Below, one piece after another: positions 1-8,192 of a stretch of DNA of 37,353 bases (its first letter is position 1; every line of letters begins with the position of its first letter). The position numbers and the translations under genes are program-made. Location of the stretch: positions 1 through 37,353 of the forward strand of contig CAKOVP010000013.1 in the NCBI GenBank assembly GCA_934122035.1. Reading direction: 5' to 3'. Source of the DNA: an uncultured Clostridia bacterium (GTDB lineage Bacteria; Bacillota; Clostridia; TANB77; CAG-508). Under the pieces are notes generated by a model. It saw nothing but the letters and a program-made list of their open reading frames with translations. It ran no database searches and was not told where the DNA came from.

Positions 1-107
1 TATTATTTGTATTTTTTTATTCTTTTTTCTTTTGTGTTTTTATCTTAGTCATATTATGACTATTGCTTGGTAAAAAATTATTTTCTAACCAATATTTTTG
101 CTCTAAA

Positions 108-177
108 ATTTAATATCTATTTTAAAGTTTATGCTTTGGTCATACTTAATTCTATAAACTTTTTATAGATATTAAAT
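108..177. repeat. Long imperfect inverted repeat (hairpin)
   Basis: The arms 108-120 and 165-177 are a perfect 13-bp inverted repeat. Inside them, 124-132 and 154-162 add a further 9 bp (AAAGTTTAT with ATAAACTTT), separated by a small 3/2 internal loop. The apical loop is 21 nt. There is no U-run typical of an intrinsic terminator directly after either arm, so it may be an operator, a structured leader or the end of a transcript from outside the window. The arms are seen directly; the function is unknown. Confidence 0.6.
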
Positions 178-218
178 ACTTGCTATTATTTTTATCACAC
201 TTTTATTTAAAATACAAG

Positions 219-231
219 TGGGTAATACCCA
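219..231. repeat. Short palindrome TGGGT-AAT-ACCCA
   Basis: A perfect 5-bp inverted repeat with a 3-nt spacer and G/C-rich half-sites stands out in an otherwise A/T-only stretch. Its size and spacing suit a dimeric repressor site upstream of the VanW gene, but nothing in the window identifies a cognate regulator. Confidence 0.35.
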
Positions 232-255
232 TAATTTTAATATTGTTTTGCTTAT

Positions 256-280
256 AAATTAGTGGTATTAACACTAATTT
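256..280. repeat. Perfect 9-bp inverted repeat, operator-like
   Basis: AAATTAGTG at 256-264 is repeated inverted as CACTAATTT at 272-280 with a 7-nt spacer. It lies about 170 bp upstream of the VanW start. It is either a regulator-binding palindrome or a small hairpin. No poly-U follows, which argues against a terminator. Confidence 0.45.
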
Positions 281-453
281 AATTCTAAAAAAGGCTATTT
301 TAGTGAGCAATTTTCAGAATGCAATTTTTTTAATATTTTTTTTATTTTTTATTAATTAATGTATTTGTATATTTTTTATTTTTTTGTAAATACTATTTTT
401 AATTACATAACACTTAACATTTTAAGCATTTTTACGAAAGGATTGATCATAGT

Positions 454-1156
454 ATGAGTTCAAAAAAGAATTCTTCTTTTATCTATATAATTATTTTTCT
501 TATTATTTTATGTGGCTTCTTACTTTTTATTTTTTATAAAAATAAGTCAAATTCAAATAATAATGAACAAATAAACTCGGCAAGACTTGCAGCTGAGTCT
601 AATACCGACATTAATATTTTAGGCAATTCTCAGGTTCAAGGAGAAGTAGCTAATAAAATTAATGATGCTATTACAAATACAGAAACTCCCCTTGCTAAAA
701 CTGAAGATGAAATTTCTTCTTACTCTACTTCTTTGTCTGGCAGTTCTGAAGGCAGACTTACTAATATTCGTATAACTTGCAATACTTTAAACGGATATAC
801 AGTTGCTCCTGGTGAGACTTTTTCTTTTTGCAATGTTGTAGGTCCTTCAACTGAAGAAAAAGGTTATAAAGAAGCTCCTGTTATTAAGCATCGGAAAAAC
901 AATTCAAGCATTAGGTGGTGGTAATTGCCAGGTTAGCTCTACTTTGTATAATGCTGTTTTAAAAGTAGAAGATTTTAAAGTTGTTGAAAGACACGAACAC
1001 GGAAAGAAAGTTGGCTATGTTCCTTCTGGTAAGGATGCAGCAGTTGCCTATGGTTCTATTGATTTTAAATTCAAAAATAATTTAGAAAATGATGTTAAGC
1101 TTTATTTCTCTACTGATGATTCTACTATTTCTGTAAGAATTGTAAAACTTGTTTAA
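454..1156 (+). pseudogene. VanW-domain membrane protein, split by a frameshift
   Basis: Two ORFs in different frames (454-924 and 944-1156) form one VanW-family protein. The first encodes a cytoplasmic start, one membrane helix at about residues 8-28, a low-complexity linker and the first half of the VanW domain (APGETFSFCNVVGP). The second half, GKTIQALGGGNCQVSSTLYN, is encoded in the +1 frame from base 893. The total of 703 bases is one more than a whole number of codons. Removing one base near 890-892 would restore a protein of about 233 residues with the expected order of motifs. VanW domains occur in Gram-positive envelope proteins; their biochemical role is not settled, and VanW is not itself needed for vancomycin resistance. 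The break may be a real mutation or a single-base assembly error. Family assignment is strong; whether it is broken in the cell is uncertain. Confidence 0.8.
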
Positions 1157-1177
1157 TTTTGCATAAACAATTTTCTT

Positions 1178-1206
1178 TTGCATATTATTTATTAAATTTA
1201 TATTAA
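1178..1206 (+). promoter_or_regulatory. Possible promoter of the carboxypeptidase gene
   Basis: TTGCAT (1178-1183) and TATTAA (1201-1206) are separated by 17 nt and lie about 70 nt upstream of the chosen start at 1274. Each hexamer matches the housekeeping consensus only partly, and such matches are common in AT-rich DNA. Confidence 0.25.
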
Positions 1207-1273
1207 AAAGTTTCAGTTTAGCAAAAATTTTATATTATTTTGTTAATCTGTAGCATTGAAAGGACTGTTTTAT

Positions 1274-2542
1274 ATGAATTTTTTAAGTAAGATGCATTAT
1301 ATTTGTTTTTTGTTATGCTTCTTGTTGTTATTTATATATTTTTTTCCAATTGTTTCTTATTCAGAAGACACAGCATATGTTTGGTCTAATCAATCTGAAA
1401 AATTAAAAACAGTAGAAACTTCTGCTAGTATTTTAAATGAAACTTCTGATACTATTACTAATAATTCTTTAAATTTAGAAGCAGGTTCTGCTTGTTTAAT
1501 TGAACAATCTACTGGGCTTGTTCTTTACGATCATAATATGCACGAAAAACTGAGACCTGCAAGTGTTACAAAAGTTATGAGTTTACTTTTAATTATGGAA
1601 GCTTTAGATTCTGGTAGAATTTCTTTAACAGATAAAATTCCTTGCACCGAAGATGCAGCAAACATGGGTGGCTCTCAAATTTGGTTAGATGTTAGAGAGA
1701 CTCTTACAGTTGATGAAATGCTTAAGGCTATTTGCATTGTGTCTGCTAATGACTGTGTAGTGGCTCTTGCGGACTATTTAGAAGGTAGCCAAGAAGCTTT
1801 TGTTCAAAAAATGAATACTCGTGCAAAAGAATTAGGAATGAATGATACTACATTCAAAAATTGCCACGGAATTGACGAAGATGGACATTTAACCTCTAGT
1901 TACGATATTGCAATTATGTCCAGAGAACTTCTTATAAATCATCCTCAAATTACAAACTATACAACTATTTGGATGGATTCTTTAAGAGATGGCAAGTCTA
2001 GTTTGGTTAATACTAATAAATTGGTTCGTAATTATAGTGGATGTACTGGATTAAAAACTGGCTCTACTTCCCTTGCTCTTTATAATTTGTCTGCTTCTGC
2101 TACAAGAAATAATTTATCTTTAATAGCTGTTGTAATGAAAGCTCCTACTCCTGCAATTAGATTTAGTGAAGCACAAAAGCTTTTGGATTATGGTTTTAGC
2201 AATTATGAAGCAACTTCTTTTGGAAAAAAAGGTGATATTATAAACACAATTAATGTTAATAAAGGAACATCTGCAACTGTTAATGCAATTTTAGAAGAAG
2301 ATGCTCAAGTTCTTACAAAAAAATCTAATAGCTCGGAAATTTCTCAAGAAATTAATTTATCTGATAATATAAATGCTCCAATTTTAAAAGGTCAAAAGCT
2401 TGGCGAAATCACTTACAAAATAAATGGAAACACTGTTTCTTGTGTTAATTTAGTTGCCGATAAAGATGTTTCTGCACTAACTTTTGGTTCTATAAATAAA
2501 AAAGTATTTAAAAGCTGGTTTAGTTTATTTAGAAATAGCTAA
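1274..2542 (+). CDS. D-alanyl-D-alanine carboxypeptidase (DacF/PBP5-like, peptidase S11)
   Basis: A penicillin-binding protein that trims the terminal D-Ala from peptidoglycan stem peptides on the outer face of the membrane. In 422-residue numbering the three active-site motifs are all present: SVTK at 97-100, SAN at 157-159 and KTG at 261-263. The N-terminus is a strongly hydrophobic signal or anchor segment (about residues 9-27) ending near PIVSYSE. The C-terminal third fits the small PBP5 C-terminal domain, and the protein ends in a basic/aromatic stretch (KVFKSWFSLF) that could act as the usual amphipathic membrane anchor. An in-frame TTG at 1256 extends the ORF, but AAAGGA at 1259-1264 lies inside that extension and is well placed for the ATG at 1274, which I chose. 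It sits about 120 bp after the VanW gene on the same strand. Confidence 0.93.
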   Translation: MNFLSKMHYICFLLCFLLLFIYFFPIVSYSEDTAYVWSNQSEKLKTVETSASILNETSDTITNNSLNLEAGSACLIEQSTGLVLYDHNMHEKLRPASVTKVMSLLLIMEALDSGRISLTDKIPCTEDAANMGGSQIWLDVRETLTVDEMLKAICIVSANDCVVALADYLEGSQEAFVQKMNTRAKELGMNDTTFKNCHGIDEDGHLTSSYDIAIMSRELLINHPQITNYTTIWMDSLRDGKSSLVNTNKLVRNYSGCTGLKTGSTSLALYNLSASATRNNLSLIAVVMKAPTPAIRFSEAQKLLDYGFSNYEATSFGKKGDIINTINVNKGTSATVNAILEEDAQVLTKKSNSSEISQEINLSDNINAPILKGQKLGEITYKINGNTVSCVNLVADKDVSALTFGSINKKVFKSWFSLFRNS

Positions 2543-2600
2543 AATTTATTTTGAAATAACGGTTTAAAATTTAAGTTATTAAGTATCACTAGCAAAAAAA

Positions 2601-2640
2601 GTGCCCCCTAACTTTGTATTTTAGTTAGAGGGTTCTTTTA
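2601..2640. terminator. Intrinsic terminator shared by convergent genes
   Basis: The stem is formed by 2604-2612 (CCCCCTAAC) and 2624-2632 (GTTAGAGGG) with one mismatch and an 11-nt loop. An A-run lies on the left and a T-rich tail on the right. It lies between the + strand carboxypeptidase gene and the - strand CmpB-like gene, so it can end both transcripts. Confidence 0.75.
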
Positions 2641-2649
2641 TAAATTTGA

Positions 2650-3525
2650 TTACTTCAATCTAAATTTTGGACTTAATCTATAATAATATGGTCTTATGTT
2701 TGTTAAAATGTCCTTTACCCATATTATATTTCCTTCCTTATCTTCATATTTTATGTTTGGAAAAGTTTTTAAAACTTTTTCGTCTGAAAATGCTGTTTTA
2801 GATAAGTATTGTACTATATCGCTTTCCATTATTTCGTCTGTTACCATTAAGTTTCTTTGGTCTTTCATCTGTAAATTATTCTCTTTTATTAGTCTTGTAT
2901 AAAATACTTTTAGTCCAAAACTTGTAAATAGTAAGTCAAATAATAGGAATATTGTTAAAAATATTGTTAAAAAGTTGAATATTTTTTTAGGTATGCTGTC
3001 TATCATTCTTTCTATATATGGATTTATTAATCTCATTAATCCTAATGCAAGGACTCCCCAAAAAACTGTGAATAGTATGCAAATTCTGCCATTTATATTA
3101 AATGGCATATTTGAATAGTCCCACCATTTTATTTGGAATATTAATTCTCCAATAAGGCTTACCACATACTCTACGGCAGAACCTTCTATTGCACCTGCTA
3201 TAAATAGAGTCCAATTGCTATGTTTAAATTTTTGTAGCCCTGGTATCATTATTGCAGCACCTAATCCATATATACAGCAAAATGGTCCATAAAAACAACT
3301 TCTTCTACTTTCTATTACACCTTTTGTTAACATGCCAAATATTGTTTCTACTATGAATCCTAAAAAGCTATATATTATAAAATATGCTAAAATTCTTTTA
3401 AAAGTAATTTTTACATCTGGATCTTCTATGTGCCATTTTTTCTTATTTTTTTTATTTGTTTTTACGTCTAAGTTTTCTGCTTCTTTTGGTATATCTTTTT
3501 TTACTACTGTTTCTTCACTCATCAT
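2650..3525 (-). CDS. CmpB-like multi-spanning membrane protein (putative ABC-transporter type IV family)
   Basis: The central region (about residues 45-175) matches the family called ABC_trans_CmpB. Recognisable family motifs are YSFLGFIVET, FYGPFCCIYGLG, AIEGSAVEYVVS and KWWDYSNMPFNINGRI. I count about five or six hydrophobic segments, a charged cytoplasmic N-terminus (residues 1-36, rich in Lys) and a soluble C-terminal tail of about 90 residues. The family name comes from weak similarity to ABC permeases; the substrate and function are unknown, and no ATP-binding partner is adjacent. The start is two consecutive ATGs, the first at 3525. The nearest purine-rich ribosome site (AAGGAAAGGA) is unusually far upstream, at about 25 nt. 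The gene lies 54 bp downstream of the last gene of the pilus-like cluster on the same strand and could be its final cistron, though nothing links it functionally. Confidence 0.8.
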   Translation of the reverse strand: MMSEETVVKKDIPKEAENLDVKTNKKNKKKWHIEDPDVKITFKRILAYFIIYSFLGFIVETIFGMLTKGVIESRRSCFYGPFCCIYGLGAAIMIPGLQKFKHSNWTLFIAGAIEGSAVEYVVSLIGELIFQIKWWDYSNMPFNINGRICILFTVFWGVLALGLMRLINPYIERMIDSIPKKIFNFLTIFLTIFLLFDLLFTSFGLKVFYTRLIKENNLQMKDQRNLMVTDEIMESDIVQYLSKTAFSDEKVLKTFPNIKYEDKEGNIIWVKDILTNIRPYYYRLSPKFRLK

Positions 3526-3579
3526 TTATTTTTAATAATTTAATAATTATTTTTCCTTTCCTTAATGTTTTATAAAGGT

Positions 3580-5259
3580 TTATTTAAAATATCCATTTGT
3601 CATGTAAAGGTCATATCTCGTTCTGGCAAGTGCTGTTAAGTACATTTTTCTAACTGCCGAAATGTTTACTTTTGACCCATTTGTGTCTTTTACTGTATCT
3701 GCTATTATATCGTCTGTGCTATATGTATCTGATGCTGTTACTATACAGTTATAGCAAGCTGTTGACGAACTGCTATATGTTTTAGACACTTGTGGATAGA
3801 AGAATGCGTATAAGTCTGTATCTGTTCCTGTTAATTGAGAGCCAGCATTTGCATCTGCTCCTGTTAATGATACTGTTTTTCTTCTAAAATCCGAGCTTGA
3901 ATATGCTCCTTGTAGTGTTACACTTCCAGAATTTACGGCTTGTACTAGTGTTTTGCATCCAGGTTTATGATATGTTCCTGTGCTATCTATTATATAAATT
4001 GAGTTATTTCCAACGGTTTCTTGGTTGGAATCGTTAGATACTACGCAATAGTTGTTATATATTTTTCCTCCTATGGATAGCCCCTGCATAAATGTTGTAA
4101 GTGATATATTATTTTCTATTTTGTCCCATTCTTCTTCTCCAAGTTCTGGTGTTGCAAATTCATATCCTACAATTGAATGGTTATTAAAGTTTGCTATTGC
4201 AGAAATTAGATTTGTTTCTATGGATTTTCTTATTACATTTCTTCTATGCTCATTAAAACTAGAGTTAGATTTTAATGGGTTGTTATTGCTTGAAATATCA
4301 AATATTTTTTCATTACCTAAATCTGATGCCCAGTTTGTAATTGCATTTCCGTCATTATCTACAGCATTTGCAACTGTGATGCTTCCCAAGTTTGTTTTTA
4401 CCCAGTTTGTAAATTCTTGTGCTTCTTCATAGTATTTTATTGCACTATCACTATAAAAATTAAAGTTTGAATCTAAATGTGCATTTAAATTGCTTAGGTC
4501 TTCTAAGCTGTTTATGTACTCTTTTGAATATGCACTAGTATAATAGAAGAATCTTTGTCTATCTGGTGTACTTGCATTTATTCCATTTTCTTTATATATT
4601 TTTTGATTATTATAAATAATATATTGATAGCTTGTTTCTGTTCTTGTTGTGTCTCTGCCAGGATTGTTTAATGTTGTTAAATTTTCTGTTAGTATTTCTC
4701 TTTCTGGAGATATGCTATCTTCTGTTGTTATTAAATGTCCTGTTTTTGTAACATAGTTTCCTCTAACTGTGCCAATTACAGTTATTGTGTTGTCTAATGT
4801 ATAATTAACAACAAAATCAAAACTGTTTCCACTCTTATATCTACAAGAATAATATATAAATGGTTTTAGTCCATATTCGTAGTTATCTGTTTGTGTGTTA
4901 TAGTTATTTGAATAAATATAATATCCATCATATAAGTTAAACACAAGTGCTGGTGTATAGTGTTGCAAATCTTCTTTTGTATATCCACTACTTCCAAAAT
5001 TAGTTGCAAGTGAAGCATAAAATGTGTTTATTGCGGCTTCTATATCTCTTATTTTTGAGTTTCCTATACTTGAATATGAGTTATTTGCAGTGTTTAACTG
5101 AAATGCCTTTATTCCATCATAAGTAGAGTCTAATAATTTAGAAGTGTAATTGCTTTGATAGTTTATTGTTTTTATTTGGTTATTTATATACATTGATAAT
5201 ACCAAAGATATTGGTATTATTATTATTACAAAGATTACTGCTAAGTGTTGTAGTTTCAT
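3580..5259 (-). CDS. Large single-helix surface protein of the Tad-like cluster
   Basis: A 559-residue protein with a very short N-terminus (MKLQHL), one membrane helix at about residues 5-24 and a long Asn/Ser/Thr/Tyr-rich domain that would lie outside the cell. This matches the layout of TadE/TadG-like or pilin-tip proteins, but I see no sequence motif that proves membership. A tract at about residues 95-130 (HYTPALVFNLYDGYYIYS) and a Cys-containing C-terminal part (GCKTL, CYNCIV) stand out. An in-frame TTG at 5280 gives 7 more residues, but the ATG at 5259 has a clear AAGGAGA ribosome site inside that extension, so I chose it. It is the last of the pilin-like genes in the cluster. Extracellular location is inferred from the helix and composition; function is unknown. 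Confidence 0.7.
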   Translation of the reverse strand: MKLQHLAVIFVIIIIPISLVLSMYINNQIKTINYQSNYTSKLLDSTYDGIKAFQLNTANNSYSSIGNSKIRDIEAAINTFYASLATNFGSSGYTKEDLQHYTPALVFNLYDGYYIYSNNYNTQTDNYEYGLKPFIYYSCRYKSGNSFDFVVNYTLDNTITVIGTVRGNYVTKTGHLITTEDSISPEREILTENLTTLNNPGRDTTRTETSYQYIIYNNQKIYKENGINASTPDRQRFFYYTSAYSKEYINSLEDLSNLNAHLDSNFNFYSDSAIKYYEEAQEFTNWVKTNLGSITVANAVDNDGNAITNWASDLGNEKIFDISSNNNPLKSNSSFNEHRRNVIRKSIETNLISAIANFNNHSIVGYEFATPELGEEEWDKIENNISLTTFMQGLSIGGKIYNNYCVVSNDSNQETVGNNSIYIIDSTGTYHKPGCKTLVQAVNSGSVTLQGAYSSSDFRRKTVSLTGADANAGSQLTGTDTDLYAFFYPQVSKTYSSSSTACYNCIVTASDTYSTDDIIADTVKDTNGSKVNISAVRKMYLTALARTRYDLYMTNGYFK

Positions 5260-5364
5260 TTTTGTCTCCTTCTTAACCAAAAATTTTTCTTCTTAATAAA
5301 AAAGAGACATATTTAAGAGTGGCAATTATATGAAGCCTCTCTAAACTGCCTCGTTTAATTCAAA

Positions 5365-5895
5365 TTATTTTGTTCCATTTACTGTTACAATTCCTGCATC
5401 TTGCGCTGCTATTTGGTATGTATTATTTCCAGCTATTTTGTAGAAAAAGTTTCTTAGTATTTGAGCAATTGTTGTATTGGTGTTTTTTACTGTTACAGAA
5501 AATCTGTCTCCCTCTTTAAATGTAAGAGTTTGTTTTGGACTATCTGCTAATTTATCTTGGATTTGGCTTGTATATAAGTTATAATATACGTTTTCTCCAA
5601 TTTTTGTAGTTTCCGCTTGAGTTGTTTTAACTCCAGGGTTTTCATCCAAAATTTGTGCTTCCATTTCAACATCAAAAGAATTTCCTGTAGATGTAATTTC
5701 TTGAATGAATTTGTCGTAATCCTCTAATGTTAATTTTCCAGTACTTCTAACTTTATCTACAAAGTCTGTTGTTGAAGTTTTAACTGCTAGTTGAGAAACA
5801 TCATCTGTTCTTTCAGATACTGCCATCAAAGGAAATACGAACATTAATATTGCCGCTAAAAATATTGCGATTATTGTAATTAAACTATCTCCCAT
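5365..5895 (-). CDS. Pilin-like/TadE-like protein, single N-terminal helix
   Basis: 176 residues: MGDSL, then a hydrophobic helix at about 5-26 (ITIIAIFLAAILMFVFPLMA), then a polar domain. This is the general shape of pilins and pseudopilins. It lacks the MENASKAL start of its neighbours but sits among them with the same spacing (about 50 bp to the upstream gene) and its own AAAGGA ribosome site. The polar domain includes TTDFVDKVRSTGKLTLEDYD, which looks helical, followed by a beta-rich tail ending in TVNGTK. No Cys is present. Assignment as a minor structural subunit of the cluster rests on context and topology only. Confidence 0.6.
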   Translation of the reverse strand: MGDSLITIIAIFLAAILMFVFPLMAVSERTDDVSQLAVKTSTTDFVDKVRSTGKLTLEDYDKFIQEITSTGNSFDVEMEAQILDENPGVKTTQAETTKIGENVYYNLYTSQIQDKLADSPKQTLTFKEGDRFSVTVKNTNTTIAQILRNFFYKIAGNNTYQIAAQDAGIVTVNGTK

Positions 5896-5945
5896 TATTT
5901 TGATTCCTTTCTTTAATATATTTATTTAACTTTTGTAAAAACTCT

Positions 5946-6671
5946 TTAGTTAATTAATATATAGGTTATTACAGTTTTTGTTGTGGTTTTGTTTCCCTTT
6001 ATTCCAGTTGTGTTGTCTGTTCTTTCTTCTGTTGTTGTAATTTTTCCAACCTGTTCTATAAACTTAGATCTACTATTAGATCCATATGTTATATTAAGTG
6101 GATTTCCTGTATATGATATGTCGAATCTAGTAATGTTATTTGAATATTGTGGAAGATGGTATGTTCCACCAGAAAAGATTGTGTCTAAATGTTTTTTTAT
6201 TTCTGATGTATTACCTACCCAAGGTTCATTTCTTTGAGTTTCTTCCACAATGTCAAAAGAACATATTCTAAGTTCGTTTTGAGCGCTACTATTTGTAGTT
6301 TTGTTATCATAATCATTTGTATAGTCTTTATTCCAATTGTTCCTTTGAGTTTTTGTTGTATATATAGCAAGCGGAGTTACATTAGTAATTTCTCCAGTTT
6401 GTTCATTATAACTACCTTTCTTAAATGTAACTTTATATCTTTCTTTATCATATTTATACAAAGTTGGAACAATGGTTTCAAAACTTACTATTCTGAATTC
6501 TGATTTACTATCTGCATTTATATAACTATAATACTGAGTTTGGTCAGAGGCTTTTAAAACTGCCTCTGACGCTTCTCTTGCTTTTGTAAACATTGTCATT
6601 GCAACTGTTAATGCCATTACAAATACCATTACTGCAAAGGCAAGTTCCAATGCTTTACTTGAATTTTCCAT
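5946..6671 (-). CDS. Pilin-like protein with the MEN(S)SKAL start
   Basis: 241 residues, the longest member of the paralogous set. It begins MENSSKALELA, continues as a hydrophobic helix to about residue 28, and then has a long Thr/Asn-rich domain with repeated TT(T)xTE elements near the C-terminus (KITTTEERTDNTTG). It has a Glu at residue 9, as does the 207-residue paralogue at 8193-8816. It lacks the FxCT motif found near the end of three relatives. In classical type IV pilins a cleaved leader precedes a helix carrying Glu at position 5; here the protein starts directly with the helix and no leader is visible. Likely a structural or tip subunit of the Tad-like fibre, by inference. Confidence 0.65.
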   Translation of the reverse strand: MENSSKALELAFAVMVFVMALTVAMTMFTKAREASEAVLKASDQTQYYSYINADSKSEFRIVSFETIVPTLYKYDKERYKVTFKKGSYNEQTGEITNVTPLAIYTTKTQRNNWNKDYTNDYDNKTTNSSAQNELRICSFDIVEETQRNEPWVGNTSEIKKHLDTIFSGGTYHLPQYSNNITRFDISYTGNPLNITYGSNSRSKFIEQVGKITTTEERTDNTTGIKGNKTTTKTVITYILIN

Positions 6672-6704
6672 ATAAAAATTCCCTTATTTAAAATTTATTT
6701 AACT

Positions 6705-7160
6705 TTAGCTTTGACCTTGTCCACCATTGTTGCTAGATCCTGTTACACGTTGAATATAGCAATATGTTACATAGTTAGATTTACCATAACTGAATGTTAT
6801 TTTATAAGTATATCCAGCTTTGTAATCTGATACTTTTATTCCTGTTACAGCTGCTTCTGCTGGTTCTTCAACAGTTTCTGGAGCTGTACCTGTTTTGATT
6901 GCAATTTGTTGTGATGGATCATCTTGGTATTCTCTGTTGTGATTAATAATTTCTTGTACTAGTGCTCTTGTATCTGTTCCTGTTCTTGTTCCTTCATATT
7001 GTGTAAAAGGTTGGTTATAAGTTTGGGCTTTTGTAGAATCTAGTCCATTATTTCCTATTACTCCTTTTGCTTGAGTATATATATACATACCCAATCCTAT
7101 AATTAAAATTGATAAAAGAATAGCTCCTGCTATAATTAATGCTTTACTTGCATTCTCCAT
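6705..7160 (-). CDS. Pilin-like protein with the MENASKAL start
   Basis: 151 residues. It begins MENASKALIIAGAI with a hydrophobic helix to about residue 27, followed by a central segment (FTQYEGTRTGTDTRALVQEI) that aligns with the central part of the 152- and 207-residue relatives. It ends in a Gly/Asn/Ser-rich tail (GSSNNGGQGQS). A strong AAGGAGG ribosome site lies 8-9 nt before the ATG, better than for most neighbours, so it may be made in larger amounts. Being short and well translated it is a candidate for the major fibre subunit, but that is inference. The usual prepilin leader is not present. Confidence 0.68.
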   Translation of the reverse strand: MENASKALIIAGAILLSILIIGLGMYIYTQAKGVIGNNGLDSTKAQTYNQPFTQYEGTRTGTDTRALVQEIINHNREYQDDPSQQIAIKTGTAPETVEEPAEAAVTGIKVSDYKAGYTYKITFSYGKSNYVTYCYIQRVTGSSNNGGQGQS

Positions 7161-7211
7161 AAATTTTTCCTCCTTAGATTTTATATTATATTTTTAAAAT
7201 TAATAACTAAA

Positions 7212-7661
7212 TTAAACTTGTTCGAAATACATATATTTTACATTGCCCGTTTTCTTATGATATTCTATTTTTGTACATATAAAGCCTTCAGCTCCAAAGT
7301 TTTGAACAAAATTTATTGTATCTTGACTATAAATTTTTTCCATTTTTATTGGCTTGTCCAGTTCTTTGAATTTTACTTCTATATTTACCGAATTTAATTC
7401 ATTATCTATAAAAGTTCCATCATTATTTTGCTTCACTCCGTTTTGTTTGTTGTTATCCATTGTTTTGTTTATTAATGTTACAACATCTGTTCCCAAAACC
7501 TGTTTATTATAAAAGCTTTTATATGTTTTATTATCATTTGCAGAGTTTATTGCAATGCTTCTATAATTGTAAAATTTATATGTAATAATTGCTATTATTA
7601 CTAGTGCTATTAGCAATATACAAATAAAAATTTTAAGTGTATTTCTTTTCATATTTTTCAT
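7212..7661 (-). CDS. Divergent pilin-like protein without the MENASKAL start
   Basis: 149 residues with one N-terminal helix (about 10-28) preceded by a basic stretch MKNMKRNTLK instead of MENASKAL. The rest matches the neighbouring set: LGTDVVTLINKTMDNN in the middle, and near the C-terminus FICTKIEYHKKTGNVKYMYF, which parallels FKCTNVEYSKENGRIIKMTY of the 207-residue relative. It therefore looks like a member with an altered N-terminus. Two ATGs (7661 and 7652) are possible; the AAAGAAAG sequence is too close to the first and better spaced for the second. It could be an assembly or tip subunit. Confidence 0.62.
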   Translation of the reverse strand: MKNMKRNTLKIFICILLIALVIIAIITYKFYNYRSIAINSANDNKTYKSFYNKQVLGTDVVTLINKTMDNNKQNGVKQNNDGTFIDNELNSVNIEVKFKELDKPIKMEKIYSQDTINFVQNFGAEGFICTKIEYHKKTGNVKYMYFEQV

Positions 7662-7716
7662 ACTTTCTTTATTATAACATTACATATTTCTTTATGCAAT
7701 GCTCTAAACTTAAATT

Positions 7717-8175
7717 TTAATCTATTTTTTTAAATTTTATTCCATTTACTTTTTTTGTAATTGAATTTACAGTAACTTCTGTACATTCAAAATATTGTGG
7801 TTCTTTATTGTTTGATTTTAAAGCATATTTACTAAGCAGTGCATTTGCACTTGCTGTGCTTAATGTTTCTAGATTTTGTCCCTCTCTTGATATGTTAGTA
7901 ATTTCTACATTTATGTAATATATTCCATCTAATTGACTATTATTTTCTTTTGCTAAATTAGCTACTGAAATAATATCATGTATTCTACATGTAGTATTTC
8001 CTTCATATTTTGTAAATTGAGCATTAAATTGATCTATTTGACTTTGTGTTATTCTTTCCGAAATCTTTGCTCCAGAGTTTCCAAATACAGTGAATAAATA
8101 CACGCCTATGGATATTAATAGAACTCCAACTAAAATACTTGCAGCCATTAATAGTGCTTTACTTGCATTTTCCAC
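7717..8175 (-). CDS. Pilin-like protein with the MENASKAL start (GTG start)
   Basis: 152 residues starting at GTG with AAAGGAGGG well placed upstream. It begins MENASKALLMAASI with a helix to about residue 29. The middle (FNAQFTKYEGNTTCRIHDII) matches the relatives, and the C-terminal part carries FECTEVTVNSITKKVNGIKF, an FxCT motif shared with the 149- and 207-residue proteins. The Cys in FxCT and the one in NTTCR are the only two Cys, so an internal disulfide in the exported domain is conceivable. Part of the tandem set of structural subunits. Confidence 0.67.
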   Translation of the reverse strand: MENASKALLMAASILVGVLLISIGVYLFTVFGNSGAKISERITQSQIDQFNAQFTKYEGNTTCRIHDIISVANLAKENNSQLDGIYYINVEITNISREGQNLETLSTASANALLSKYALKSNNKEPQYFECTEVTVNSITKKVNGIKFKKID

Positions 8176-8192
8176 CGGTATTTCCCTCCTTT

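Larger units (their letters stand above)
1..453. other. AT-rich intergenic region upstream of the VanW gene
   Basis: I see no convincing gene on either strand here. The region is almost entirely A and T and is full of stops in all frames. It holds three inverted repeats, annotated separately at 108-177, 219-231 and 256-280, which look like regulatory or transcript-end structures. A ribosome-binding sequence (GAAAGGA) lies just upstream of the start at 454, so the promoter of that gene should lie in the second half of this gap. I could not pick one promoter from the many AT-rich candidates. Confidence 0.6.

Noticed and set aside
1256..1273. TTG start extending the carboxypeptidase by 6 residues
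   Set aside because: The extension contains the ribosome site AAAGGA, which is correctly spaced for the ATG at 1274.
5260..5280. TTG start extending the 559-residue surface protein by 7 residues
   Set aside because: AAGGAGA lies inside the extension just before the ATG at 5259, and the shorter form keeps the short N-terminus typical of the cluster.
5281..5364. Terminator inside the pilin-like gene run (GAGTGGC...GCCTCTC)
   Set aside because: The pairing is short and broken, with no proper U-run in the direction of transcription.
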